Shown: positions 17,287-26,329 of the stretch, one piece after another
Position numbering within the stretch: position 1 is the first letter of the stretch
Layout: the number at the start of each line of letters is the position of its first letter
From: JBHIKY01 sp042139015
Lineage (GTDB): Bacteria > Bacillota > Bacilli > Bacillales > Marinococcaceae
DNA length: 64,000 nucleotides
Reading direction: 5' to 3'
Assembly: GCF_042139015.1 (NCBI RefSeq)
Contig: NZ_JBHIKY010000001.1
Span: forward strand, 254,768-318,767
Made by a program: the position numbers and the translations under genes
Notes under the pieces: generated by a model
What the model saw: the letters and a program-made list of their open reading frames with translations, nothing else
Databases searched by the model: none
Told to the model about the DNA's origin: nothing

Positions 17287-18873
17287 TTACTCGTTAAAAG
17301 TGTCCGGTAAATCGTTTTCTAACAGCACGACCGATTTCTGGACAGATACTTCATTCATCTTCGCAAGTGCATCCTGCAGATCAGCAGCTACATAAAACTG
17401 ATTCTCCGGGTACCCTTTTGCGGCAAGTCCATCCTGCAGCGGCTTCGTCTGTTTTTTACCGACTAAAATAATGAAATCACAGACATCGGCGGCATATTCC
17501 GCAAATGATTTGTTCAGATCATATTCCTTCTCGCCAAGTTCAATCATGCCAGGGGTTACGAGCACTTTGTATTCCGGCATCTGCCCGAGCACTTCGAGCG
17601 CCATCCGCGAGCCGACCGGATTTGAATTAAAGCTGTCGTCGACGATCGTGATGTTGCCGCTTGTTTTTCTTAACTCCAGCCGGTGTTCCACAGGCTGAAC
17701 CTGCTTAATCGCCCGTGCAATCTTCTCAAGAGAGATCCCTTTTTCGGATGCGATGGCGATCGCGGCAAGAATGTTGTAAATGTTATGGCGTCCAAGCAGC
17801 TTGGTCTGCACTTCCATGGAGGTGCCGTCATATTTATAGACCGTAAACTTCGAGCCTTTCGATGAATAGGAAATGTCCCCGGCCCGGTAATGAAGGTCGG
17901 TTTCGTCGATTCCATAATATATCGTGCGGCAGCGGTTGCGCTGCTCATAGGCCATAATATTTTTATCGTCTTTGTTTAAAAAGGCGGTGCCCTCATGCGG
18001 CAGCGTTTCCACGAGTTCGAATTTCGTCTTCTTAATGTTATCGAGGGATTTAAACGTTTCGAGGTGCTGCTCGCCAATTGCCGTGAGGATGCCGTATTTC
18101 TGATGGACAAGCTCACAAATTTCTTCGATGTCATGCTCCTGCTTCGCTCCCATTTCCGCAATAAACAGCTCATGGTACGGCTTCAGCATAGAGCGGATCG
18201 TACGGGTGACGCCCATTTTTGTATTGTAGCTTTCCGGCGTCATCAGTACGTTGTACTGGGAAGAGAGCACTCGTTCAAGAATGTGCTTCGTGCTCGTTTT
18301 TCCGTAGCTGCCTGTGACTCCGATCACTTCGAGGTTCGGCATCGATTTAATAATTTTTTCCGCATCGTTAAAATAATATTGATTGATCTGATTTTCAATC
18401 GGCCAGTTCAGCACATTGGCCGCTTTCACCATGAAAAACACGAGGAAATTTGTAATAATTGTGACAAGCAGCAGCCAGAATACTGTCCGTTCCTCACCCA
18501 GGCTTAAAAGAACGCCGAGCAGCGCGAACACACTGTACAGGACACCCGTCGTAATAAAAAGACGTTTCACGCGCGCTGTGATGACGAGCTTCTTTTTCTG
18601 CTGTTCTTCCTTTAAAAAGTAGCCGTTGACCGCATACAGCACAATTCCAATCAATAGCGCCAGCACTTCGTTCTCCATCAGTAATGCGAGAAATGCGACG
18701 GCGGGAACGATATTTTTTCCGGGAAACACCTGGCCTGGATGGTCTTTGATCCAGCGCCAGTAGCGTTCGTTCCGGTACGAATTTAATTGCAGCATATGCG
18801 CACTTTTTTTCACAAGCCTGGCGGTGTAAAAACCCCATGCTGCTAAAAATATTATAATGAGGAAACTAATCAT
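17287..18873 (-). CDS. Membrane-anchored Mur ligase (MurF-type)
   Basis: Probably adds a dipeptide such as D-Ala-D-Ala to a UDP-MurNAc peptide, but it is not a standard MurF. The N-terminal MurF substrate domain is replaced by ~150 residues with four to five membrane segments (about 2-17, 54-84, 104-124 and 131-149). The Mur ligase ATP-binding domain starts at GVTGSYGKTSTK (186 onward), with the Mur-family GEQHLETF and GRHNIYN stretches and a C-terminal domain (DDSFNSNPVG). It overlaps the alpha/beta hydrolase gene by 8 bp and is followed by ddl, so the three form one operon. It may be a second MurF or act on a membrane-linked substrate. Confidence 0.85.
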   Translation of the reverse strand: MISFLIIIFLAAWGFYTARLVKKSAHMLQLNSYRNERYWRWIKDHPGQVFPGKNIVPAVAFLALLMENEVLALLIGIVLYAVNGYFLKEEQQKKKLVITARVKRLFITTGVLYSVFALLGVLLSLGEERTVFWLLLVTIITNFLVFFMVKAANVLNWPIENQINQYYFNDAEKIIKSMPNLEVIGVTGSYGKTSTKHILERVLSSQYNVLMTPESYNTKMGVTRTIRSMLKPYHELFIAEMGAKQEHDIEEICELVHQKYGILTAIGEQHLETFKSLDNIKKTKFELVETLPHEGTAFLNKDDKNIMAYEQRNRCRTIYYGIDETDLHYRAGDISYSSKGSKFTVYKYDGTSMEVQTKLLGRHNIYNILAAIAIASEKGISLEKIARAIKQVQPVEHRLELRKTSGNITIVDDSFNSNPVGSRMALEVLGQMPEYKVLVTPGMIELGEKEYDLNKSFAEYAADVCDFIILVGKKQTKPLQDGLAAKGYPENQFYVAADLQDALAKMNEVSVQKSVVLLENDLPDTFNE

Positions 18874-19648
18874 GGCTCGACCTCTCTCCCTTCTCTTTTT
18901 TTAGGAAGTTGTCGACGATAATAAGGAATTCGTTCAGGTTATCAATGTAGGAATAATGCCCGGCCCTTTTCAATACTACCAGTCCTGAATCAGGTATCAT
19001 TTCTTCCATTATTTTACCGTCTTCCACTGGGGTGGCTTCGTCGTTTTCTCCCCAGACCAGCAGGGTGGATGCTTTAATATGAGGCAGATGATGGCGCAGG
19101 TCCTCGTTGACGACCTTTACCATGGTCTGCTGCATCGTTCCTGATACATTCTTATAATCGGCAGATCCGAGCTTTCCTTTTACTTTTGTCAAAATGTCGT
19201 CCTCATAGCGGTTAATAATCGGCAGCTTTAACAGCTTCTTAAATGTTTTGTACGTATACACCTTCACGTAATATTTGAGCTTGCGCTTCGGTTTAATACC
19301 CGCGCTGTCCACGAGTATTATTTTACGGACAGGATGGGCAGACGCATATTTAATCGAGACGCGGCCGCCGAAGGAATGGCCGATGAGAATCGGATTGTCA
19401 ATTCCCAGTTTGGCGAGAAATTTCCCGAGCATATCGGTGTAATCAGCGACGGTCCACGGCTCAGGAGGCTCTTCGCTTTCGCCGAATCCCGGAAAGTCAA
19501 TCGACCACACCTTGAAATTCTTCTCTAATGATTGGTGAACCGGCGCAAACGTCTGAATGTTGGCGCCCCAGCCATGCAGCAGTAAAACGTCCGCTCCCTC
19601 GCCGGAGACCTTATAGTTTATTTTCACACCGTCAATATCGATGTTCAC
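18866..19648 (-). CDS. Alpha/beta hydrolase
   Basis: A 260-residue hydrolase with nucleophile elbow GHSFGG, oxyanion HGWG near residue 26, an acid in GENDEATP and histidine in AGHYSY. The substrate is unknown. There is no signal peptide, so it is likely cytoplasmic. It starts with GTG, 9 nt after AGGAG. It is the first gene of an operon with the membrane Mur ligase and ddl, so a role in envelope precursor metabolism is possible but unproven. Confidence 0.85.
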   Translation of the reverse strand: MNIDIDGVKINYKVSGEGADVLLLHGWGANIQTFAPVHQSLEKNFKVWSIDFPGFGESEEPPEPWTVADYTDMLGKFLAKLGIDNPILIGHSFGGRVSIKYASAHPVRKIILVDSAGIKPKRKLKYYVKVYTYKTFKKLLKLPIINRYEDDILTKVKGKLGSADYKNVSGTMQQTMVKVVNEDLRHHLPHIKASTLLVWGENDEATPVEDGKIMEEMIPDSGLVVLKRAGHYSYIDNLNEFLIIVDNFLKKEKGERSSHD

Positions 19649-19838
19649 AAAAAAACGCTCCTATTCTATGAAAATCTTCCTGCTCGATCCGAGGCAGGCA
19701 TTCTTATTTTATGTATGCGAAAGGATGAAAAGCACGCCTATTTCACATGTAAACACAATAACACCATTATATCTTATCACATCTGAAAGGAAACGAGAAT
19801 TGTCACTTTTGACCTGATTATGAAGGAGTTCTGTTTCA

Positions 19839-19867
19839 TTGACTTTTTATTTAGGGTTACGTAATAT
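19839..19867 (+). promoter_or_regulatory. Sigma-A promoter of the MFS transporter gene
   Basis: TTGACT (19839-19844) and TAATAT (19862-19867) are separated by 17 bp, about 30 bp before the ATG. Confidence 0.8.
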
Positions 19868-19895
19868 TTTTATAGATTAAGAAAGAAGGGATAGC

Positions 19896-21284
19896 ATGGC
19901 ATCGGAGGAAGTGCTTGACCCCCGCAAAAAGAAATTATTAATCCGCCTTATTTCTATTATACTTATTTTCGCCGTGATGAACGGCACGATGTTTAACGTG
20001 GCCGTTCCGGATATTCAGGATTATTTCGGCCTCGCTGCCTCTGAGGTGAGCTGGGTGCTGACCGGCTACATTATGGTCTATGCGGTCGGATCGCTCATGT
20101 ACGGCAAGCTCGCTGATTACTATCCGATTAAAACACTTTTGACATTTGGGATAACGCTGTTTGCTGCTGGAGCCCTGCTCGGCTTTTTTTCGCCGAATTT
20201 CGGCGTGCTTATTCTCGCGAGAGTTCTGCAGGCGGCCGGCGGCGCCACCATTCCGGCGCTTGCCTTTATCATTCCGGCCCGTTTTTTTCCGAATGACCGC
20301 GGTAAGGTGTTTGGTGTCATCTCCTCGACGGTTGCTTTCGCCTCCGGGATCGGACCGATTATCGGTGGAATCGTCGGCGGTGCCCTGGACTGGCGCTACC
20401 TGTTTTTATTTTCCGTCGCCTCGATGATTGCCCTGCCGTTTCTGCGGAGCTGGCTGCCGGAGGAGAAGAAAAGAGGAGGCTCAATCGATTTTCTCGGCGC
20501 GTTTCTGTTTGGTATCGCGATTGCCTCACTGCTGTTGTTTGTCACGACCGGCATCCTCTTTTTTGTCGGCTTGTTCGCAGCGTTCGCCGCTTTTTTTGTA
20601 TGGCGGACGATCAAAGCGGCGGATCCGTTTATCCGGCCGGCCATGCTGAAAAATAAACACTACACCGTCACTATTTTCACAAGCTTTCTTGGCACGAGTA
20701 CGCTCTTCGGCCTTATTTTTGTCATTCCTATAATGATGAGAGAGCTCTACGATATGAGCACGACCGGCATTGGCCTGGTGCTTTTTCCCGGGGCGATGCT
20801 TGCCGGCTTTCTCGGCAGGCTGGGAGGAGAGCTGGTGGACCGCAGAGGCGGGGAGTATGTAGTGGTGCTCGCCCTGATCCTGATAGGAACCGGCTGCTTT
20901 TTCATTTCCACCTTCGCCGGATATGCGCCCTGGGTCGTGTCTTTGTCTCTCATGATTGCGTACCTTGGCTTTCCGTTAATCCAGAGCTCGACTGCGAACA
21001 TTTTATCGACCATATTACCGGCGGAGTCGACCGGTGTCGGCATCGGTTTATTTAACCTGATGAACTTTATGGCCGGCGCCTTCAGCAGCGCGATCTTTGG
21101 AGCGGTGCTGGAGCTGAACAACGTGACGCTGTCCTTGAACCCGTTCGCACAGCACGGCTCGAATGTGATTTTCTCCAACCTCTATGTCTGCCTTGTGTTT
21201 GTTGCGGCGGCAGCTCTTATCATGTTTAAGCTGACGTTTCGGCCGCTGGCGTCTGTGCAGGAGGCGGCGGTCGATAGGCAATAA
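19896..21284 (+). CDS. MFS drug exporter, DHA2-like
   Basis: A multi-spanning membrane exporter of 462 residues, similar in layout to TetA(L)/NorB-type multidrug or tetracycline-proton antiporters. Motif A-like GKLADYYPIKT lies between segments 2 and 3, the antiporter motif GPIIGGIVGG is in segment 5, and LARVLQAAGGATIPAL is in segment 4. It is the only plus-strand gene in the region and has its own promoter. The substrate cannot be assigned; in alkaliphilic relatives TetL-type proteins also exchange Na+/K+ for protons, which would suit the inferred habitat. Confidence 0.85.
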   Translation: MASEEVLDPRKKKLLIRLISIILIFAVMNGTMFNVAVPDIQDYFGLAASEVSWVLTGYIMVYAVGSLMYGKLADYYPIKTLLTFGITLFAAGALLGFFSPNFGVLILARVLQAAGGATIPALAFIIPARFFPNDRGKVFGVISSTVAFASGIGPIIGGIVGGALDWRYLFLFSVASMIALPFLRSWLPEEKKRGGSIDFLGAFLFGIAIASLLLFVTTGILFFVGLFAAFAAFFVWRTIKAADPFIRPAMLKNKHYTVTIFTSFLGTSTLFGLIFVIPIMMRELYDMSTTGIGLVLFPGAMLAGFLGRLGGELVDRRGGEYVVVLALILIGTGCFFISTFAGYAPWVVSLSLMIAYLGFPLIQSSTANILSTILPAESTGVGIGLFNLMNFMAGAFSSAIFGAVLELNNVTLSLNPFAQHGSNVIFSNLYVCLVFVAAAALIMFKLTFRPLASVQEAAVDRQ

Positions 21285-21316
21285 AAAACCTGCCGCGACA
21301 AGAGTCACAGCAGGTT
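21283..21316 (-). terminator. Terminator of the GH127 operon
   Basis: AACCTGC/GCAGGTT (21287-21293 with 21310-21316) is followed on the minus strand by a T run. It also lies just after the convergent MFS gene, but no T run follows on that strand. Confidence 0.75.
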
Positions 21317-21375
21317 CGAAATAGGCGGAAGGCGGACATTTGAGGGAGGGGAAAGTTCTGGGCAGATGAAACACT

Positions 21376-23667
21376 TCATCTCTGCCTCTTTGTAATCACG
21401 CTCAGTCCGAACACCCGCCCTGCCGCTCTGCCCGCTTGAGACGTAAAGGTTACCGTCACCTTCGTTCTTCCATTCGTCAAAGCCGCCGGAACATCATAGG
21501 CTTTTTGAAATAACTCCTCCGGCTGTTCTCCCTGAAGAATCTCACGTGCCACCACCTTGTCGCCGACCGCTATATCAAACTCTCGTTCATACCTTGTGCC
21601 GTCCGCTTCCAATGGTCCGTCACTGCCGTAATACGTAACGAGCAGGATATTTTCTGTGGCCGGGTCCACCGCCATGTCATAGCTGAAACTCCCATCCCCG
21701 CGGCATTCACGCCAGCCGCTGTGCACCTGATGCAGATACCCTGAGATTGAATTGCACGCTTTCAAGTGATGATCTATCTCGGGCTGCTGCTCGTTCGGAT
21801 ATACGGTATCGACGGTTTTCACTTCCGATTTTTCGGCGCGGGACCGGTATTCTCGGTAATCCGCTTCATTCATGCATTCCCAGTACAATGTATAGCGCTG
21901 GTGATGGAGTTTATAAAAAGGAATTAGTTTGATTTTTTGGCTGCCGGGCATTGCGATCGCTTTTGTTTCAAACAGGAGCGGATTACTGCTGACCTGCTGA
22001 ATTTCCTGTTCCACCTCCTCTTTATTTGTCACGAGCACCGGCGCCTCCACCCGTTCGTGATAATTCAGCTGCTGATGATCCTCAAGAATATCGGTGGCTG
22101 GAAAATTTTCCGTACCAAGAGCACCCGCTAATACTATAGGCCCGTACATGAATGCTTTTTTACTTTCCTGATCCTTTGCCCTGTATGTATGCAGATTCAT
22201 GGGCATGTTCACTTCCACACGGTCGCCACTTTTCCACCTGCGGCTTATTATCAGATAGCCGTTTTCATTTGGAGCATGGTGGTACGCTCCATTCACGAGG
22301 ATCTGAACCGTCCCCACTGTCCAATACGGCTCTCGAATGCAGATATCAAGCATGCTGCCAGTTGCTTTTTTAACATACAATGTCGTCGTCTCCTCGTTTG
22401 GAAAAGAGGTTTCCTGCTCCAGTACCATTCCCCTGTCCTGCATAATCAGGCGGGAGGATATAAATAAATTTACATACAAGCGGGAGCCGCTGATGTAATA
22501 GATATTCTGATGGTACCTCGCCGGATTTTCTAAGCCGGTTCCTGTACAGCACCAAAACGAATTCTCCGGTGAGCAATACACCTTAAAATGTCCCGGCAGC
22601 GTCGACACGAAATACGTTTTCATCCCGGAATCCGGGTCCTGTGAAGCGAGAATGTGGTTATAGAGCGCTTTTTCATAAAAGTCCATATACACAGCCTTCG
22701 GAGACCAGCGGAACAAGTGGGAGGTAAGCTTTAACATATTGTAGGTGTTGCACGTTTCGGTGGTGGTAATACCTAAGGCTTCCTCCTCCGGCGGACCGAA
22801 ATGCTCACGGATGCTGTTGCCGCCGATAACATACGTACGGGAGGCTGTGACCTGGTGCCAGAAAAACCTGGCAGCTCTTTGATAGTAAGGCTCTCCCGTG
22901 ATCTCATAAAGCTTTGCAGCTCCTATGACCTTTGGAATCTGGGTATTCGCATGCTTTCCCTCCAGCTCATCCACCTCTGCTGCAAGCGGATCAAGCACGG
23001 CTTGATGACAAAAACGCTTTGCGAGCGTCCGAAATCTCTTCTCTCCAGTGAGAAGATATACCTCTGCCATCGACTCATTCATACCGCCATGTTCACACGT
23101 TAACATTCTTTGAAACTGGTGGTCTGAAAGCTTTGCTAATCCTTTTTCTGCCCACGCTGCCAGCTTCACTACCACCTCTCGTGCTGGTTCGTAGCCCGTG
23201 CAGTGATATGCATCAATCAGGCCGGCAAAGATTTTGTGGAGGCTGTACCACGGCACCCAGGACCCTGCCAGTCTGAAGCGTTCCACTTCGAAGTCCCCGG
23301 TGAATACTTGGTCAAAACAAGTTCTCGGAAATCCACTGACATACCCGTCCGGATCAAAGTGCTGAATATGCTTCAGCTCATCAACGGCATATATTACCTT
23401 GTGCTTCAGCTCGTAGTCACCTGTTGCTTCATACATGAGCGATGCAGCCGACAGCCAGTGTCCGATTGAATGTCCCGCGATCGCCGTAGCTTCCCAGCCA
23501 CCGTATCTTGCTTTTTTCGGCGGCTGCAAGTTCGCTTCATAGCAGGGGGCAGCCAGCCGGTCTATATCGAGCGATAAAATGTAACCTTTCCCTGTTTCCT
23601 GGGATTCTTTAAAAAGTCCCTCTAAAAGCTTCACCCGGGACGCTTGCTGATGATGTATAGTTTCCAA
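21376..23667 (-). CDS. Glycoside hydrolase family 127, probable beta-L-arabinofuranosidase
   Basis: Releases beta-L-arabinofuranose from arabino-oligosaccharides or glycans. The 763-residue protein has the GH127 active-site pattern of the Bifidobacterium enzyme HypBA1: Glu288 (general acid position), Glu304 and Cys306 in TETCNTYNM, and Cys373-Cys374 in WCCTGTG, for zinc binding and the cysteine nucleophile. There is no signal peptide, so it acts on imported oligosaccharides. The start is a TTG after AAAGGAG. It is the last gene of an ABC-importer operon whose upstream region has AraR-like operators and a cre site. Confidence 0.9.
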   Translation of the reverse strand: METIHHQQASRVKLLEGLFKESQETGKGYILSLDIDRLAAPCYEANLQPPKKARYGGWEATAIAGHSIGHWLSAASLMYEATGDYELKHKVIYAVDELKHIQHFDPDGYVSGFPRTCFDQVFTGDFEVERFRLAGSWVPWYSLHKIFAGLIDAYHCTGYEPAREVVVKLAAWAEKGLAKLSDHQFQRMLTCEHGGMNESMAEVYLLTGEKRFRTLAKRFCHQAVLDPLAAEVDELEGKHANTQIPKVIGAAKLYEITGEPYYQRAARFFWHQVTASRTYVIGGNSIREHFGPPEEEALGITTTETCNTYNMLKLTSHLFRWSPKAVYMDFYEKALYNHILASQDPDSGMKTYFVSTLPGHFKVYCSPENSFWCCTGTGLENPARYHQNIYYISGSRLYVNLFISSRLIMQDRGMVLEQETSFPNEETTTLYVKKATGSMLDICIREPYWTVGTVQILVNGAYHHAPNENGYLIISRRWKSGDRVEVNMPMNLHTYRAKDQESKKAFMYGPIVLAGALGTENFPATDILEDHQQLNYHERVEAPVLVTNKEEVEQEIQQVSSNPLLFETKAIAMPGSQKIKLIPFYKLHHQRYTLYWECMNEADYREYRSRAEKSEVKTVDTVYPNEQQPEIDHHLKACNSISGYLHQVHSGWRECRGDGSFSYDMAVDPATENILLVTYYGSDGPLEADGTRYEREFDIAVGDKVVAREILQGEQPEELFQKAYDVPAALTNGRTKVTVTFTSQAGRAAGRVFGLSVITKRQR

Positions 23668-23694
23668 CGCCGTGATCTCCTTTACTTAATAGAT

Positions 23695-24333
23695 TTACTG
23701 TTGCGCCATTTGAGAAAAACTACTTTTCTCCGGCAGTGAATACGATGTCATTTTCATCATAATAAATCCAAGTACACTGCCGCCAAACACAGGAATGAGT
23801 CCCGGCACCTTTACAAACACATATATGGACCCCGCAAGCAGTATGATCATGGACAGCGTCTGCAGCGGCTTTCCTATCGCCATCACAAATGCGTAAGTGA
23901 CATACTGCCTCGTGCTCAGCTTGAAATGAACAAACAATGGAAATATATAGAGAAGGACGAGTACATAGACAAATATGAGCAAATACGTAATGATGGTAAT
24001 CATTTGATTAATCAAGCTGGCATCTAACTGCTGAAGTACTCTTACATTCACATATAAAACAAAGCCTGCAGCCGTCAGCATCCAGCCAATCAGATTGGCT
24101 CTCAGAAATTCACGCTTGTAATGATGCCAGAATTGCTTGATTACAGGAATGCTTTTCTCATGCTTGACATCCACGATTCGCGTCCGCAGTACAGCAAAAA
24201 GTGCGGCAGTGGCCGGGAAAACCCCGAATACAAAGAGACCGAGCGCTGAAAACAGCACCCACAGCAGATTTGTGAGAAATAAATGCAGTGCCCACTCGCC
24301 GAAACGGATATAGTGACTTGTTATGCGATTCAT
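23695..24333 (-). CDS. DUF624 (YesL-family) membrane protein
   Basis: A 212-residue protein with about five membrane segments and the family start IRFGEWALHLFLTNLLW. DUF624 proteins recur in Firmicute sugar ABC-importer operons next to the permeases; their role is not established. It lies between the permease genes and the GH127 gene, with short spacers and a good AAGGAG ribosome site. Confidence 0.82.
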   Translation of the reverse strand: MNRITSHYIRFGEWALHLFLTNLLWVLFSALGLFVFGVFPATAALFAVLRTRIVDVKHEKSIPVIKQFWHHYKREFLRANLIGWMLTAAGFVLYVNVRVLQQLDASLINQMITIITYLLIFVYVLVLLYIFPLFVHFKLSTRQYVTYAFVMAIGKPLQTLSMIILLAGSIYVFVKVPGLIPVFGGSVLGFIMMKMTSYSLPEKSSFSQMAQQ

Positions 24334-24348
24334 AGGTAAGCTCCTTTC

Positions 24349-25254
24349 TCAGCCTTTAACGGAACCAATCATAACTCCTTTTTCGAAGTATTTTTGAATA
24401 AACGGATAAAGGAGGAGAATCGGCAGTGTGGCCACGATAATCACCCCGTATTTAATCTGATCGGCATACCTTTGTGCGTAGCCCCCGCCCGTATCTCCAC
24501 TTCCTGTCCCCTGCATCGACACCTGATTGGATAACAGAATATCTCTCAACACAATCTGCAGCGGCTGCAGGCTGTAATCTCTGATATAAATTAAACCGGT
24601 AAAAAAATCGTTCCAGTGCCAGACGAGGTAGTAAAGGCCGATGACCGAGATGACAGCTTTAGAGAGCGGCAGAACAATCTTCCAGAAAAATGTGAAATGG
24701 TTACACCCATCCATCGTTGCAGCTTCATACATTTCCTTTGGTATGGTGTTTTCAAAAAAGGTACGGGCAATAATGAGATTGAATACATTCACCGTCAGCG
24801 GGTTGAAAATAAAGACCCACATCGTGTCAAGCAGCTGCAGATCCTTCATTAATAGATACGTAGGAATTAAGCCGCCGTTGAAAAACATCGTGAAAATAAA
24901 GAAAAACATCAGCGGCCGTCTTGCTCTGAATTCCTGTCTGGAAAGGACATATGCGGCAGGAAGAGTAAGCAGCAGGTTCACAAACGTTCCCCCGAAGGAG
25001 TAAATCATCGTATTGCGGTAGCCTGTCCAGATTCTCGGGTCCTGAAAAATCTCCTGGTATCCATATAAGCTGAAGCCTTTCGGCAGCAGGAGAACCTGGC
25101 CGGTCGAAACCATGGTGGAATCACTGACCGAAGCAATAATGACAAAATAGAGCGGATAAGCCACCACAAAAAATACAATGGCACATAGAAAATAAACACA
25201 AATATCAAATATCGTATCGGAATTGATTTTTCGTTTCCCTTGCAGCGTTTCCAT
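24349..25254 (-). CDS. Carbohydrate ABC transporter permease (LplC/YtcP type)
   Basis: A 301-residue inner-membrane permease with six segments and the cytoplasmic EAA loop YEAATMDGCNHFTFFWKIVL. It resembles the LplC/YtcP group that imports complex oligosaccharides. It pairs with the LplB-type permease upstream. No ATPase gene is in the operon, as is common because MsmX-type ATPases are shared. Confidence 0.9.
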   Translation of the reverse strand: METLQGKRKINSDTIFDICVYFLCAIVFFVVAYPLYFVIIASVSDSTMVSTGQVLLLPKGFSLYGYQEIFQDPRIWTGYRNTMIYSFGGTFVNLLLTLPAAYVLSRQEFRARRPLMFFFIFTMFFNGGLIPTYLLMKDLQLLDTMWVFIFNPLTVNVFNLIIARTFFENTIPKEMYEAATMDGCNHFTFFWKIVLPLSKAVISVIGLYYLVWHWNDFFTGLIYIRDYSLQPLQIVLRDILLSNQVSMQGTGSGDTGGGYAQRYADQIKYGVIIVATLPILLLYPFIQKYFEKGVMIGSVKG

Positions 25255-25275
25255 TACTTCCCCTCCATTCCGTTG

Positions 25276-26241
25276 CTACCATAAGCTGATCCTTGAGTAT
25301 CGCTTCGCAATATAGTTCACCGCTACTAATAAGGTGAAATTAATCATTGTGTTAAACAGGCCAATGGCCGCAGCATAGCTGAATTGATTGGAAACAATCC
25401 CGATTTTATACACGTACGTTTCAATAACTTCCGAGATGGGAAGGTTCAAGGAATTCTGCATCAGAAAAATCTTTTCAAAGCCTGTGCTGATGACAGTCCC
25501 CATGTTTAGAATCAAGAGGATGATAATGGTCGGCACGATCGCCGGCAGCTCGACATTACGGATGATCTGCCATCGGTTCGCTCCATCGATCTTGGCCGAA
25601 TCATATAATTGGGTATCAACGCTCGAGAGAGCTGCTAAGTATATGATGCTGTTCCAGCCGACATGCTGCCAAATATCAGAAAGCACATACACCGGGACAA
25701 AGGCGGTGACAGAAGCGAGCAGATTGGAGTCGAATCCGAGCTTACTGACAATCAGTCCGACTATTCCTGTATTTGGGGAAAGCAGCACATTCAACAGCCC
25801 TACTAACACCACAATGGAAATAAAATGAGGAAAATAAACGGTCGTTTGAAATATTTTCTTCCCTTTTTTCCAGCGGATCTGATTAATTAACAACGCAAGG
25901 AAAATGGGAGCAGGAAACCCTACAATAATAGTAGTAAGACTGATCAGCACAGTATTTCTCATTAAATCTGCAAACATGTGACTGTTAATAAACTGCTCAA
26001 AATATTTAAGGCCGACCCACTCCCCGCCGGTCAGCCCTGCACTGAAATCATACTCACGAAAAGCCAGTTGAATGCCGTACATCGGGATGTAATTAAAGAT
26101 GATTACCGTGATGATCGCGGGAATAATCATCAGCCATAGCTGATAATCTCGTTTAAACGTGTTTATGACCGTCTGTTTCTTTTTTTCAGTGACTGATTTT
26201 ACATTTTTAATCTCTTCTGTCTGCGGATTGACATAGGCCAA
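25276..26241 (-). CDS. Carbohydrate ABC transporter permease (LplB/YteP type)
   Basis: A 321-residue permease with six membrane segments and the EAA loop YDSAKIDGANRWQIIRNVEL. The start is taken as the TTG at 26241, six bases after GAGGTG; the GTG at 26250 overlaps that ribosome site. It partners the LplC-type permease and the upstream lipoprotein. Confidence 0.88.
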   Translation of the reverse strand: MAYVNPQTEEIKNVKSVTEKKKQTVINTFKRDYQLWLMIIPAIITVIIFNYIPMYGIQLAFREYDFSAGLTGGEWVGLKYFEQFINSHMFADLMRNTVLISLTTIIVGFPAPIFLALLINQIRWKKGKKIFQTTVYFPHFISIVVLVGLLNVLLSPNTGIVGLIVSKLGFDSNLLASVTAFVPVYVLSDIWQHVGWNSIIYLAALSSVDTQLYDSAKIDGANRWQIIRNVELPAIVPTIIILLILNMGTVISTGFEKIFLMQNSLNLPISEVIETYVYKIGIVSNQFSYAAAIGLFNTMINFTLLVAVNYIAKRYSRISLW

Positions 26242-26264
26242 AAACACCACCTCTTCCTTTATTT

Positions 26265-26304
26265 TGTAAAGGGAGGCTGCACCAAACCCGGTACAGCACC
26301 CTTC
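26265..26304 (-). terminator. Intercistronic stem-loop between binding-protein and permease genes
   Basis: GCTGTACC/GGTGCAGC (one G-U pair) with flanking GGG/CCC (about 26271-26304) is followed by TTTACAAAAT on the minus strand. It is likely an attenuator that gives more binding protein than permease. Confidence 0.5.
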
Positions 26305-26329
26305 CCTTCCATTGAAATTATCAGGATAG

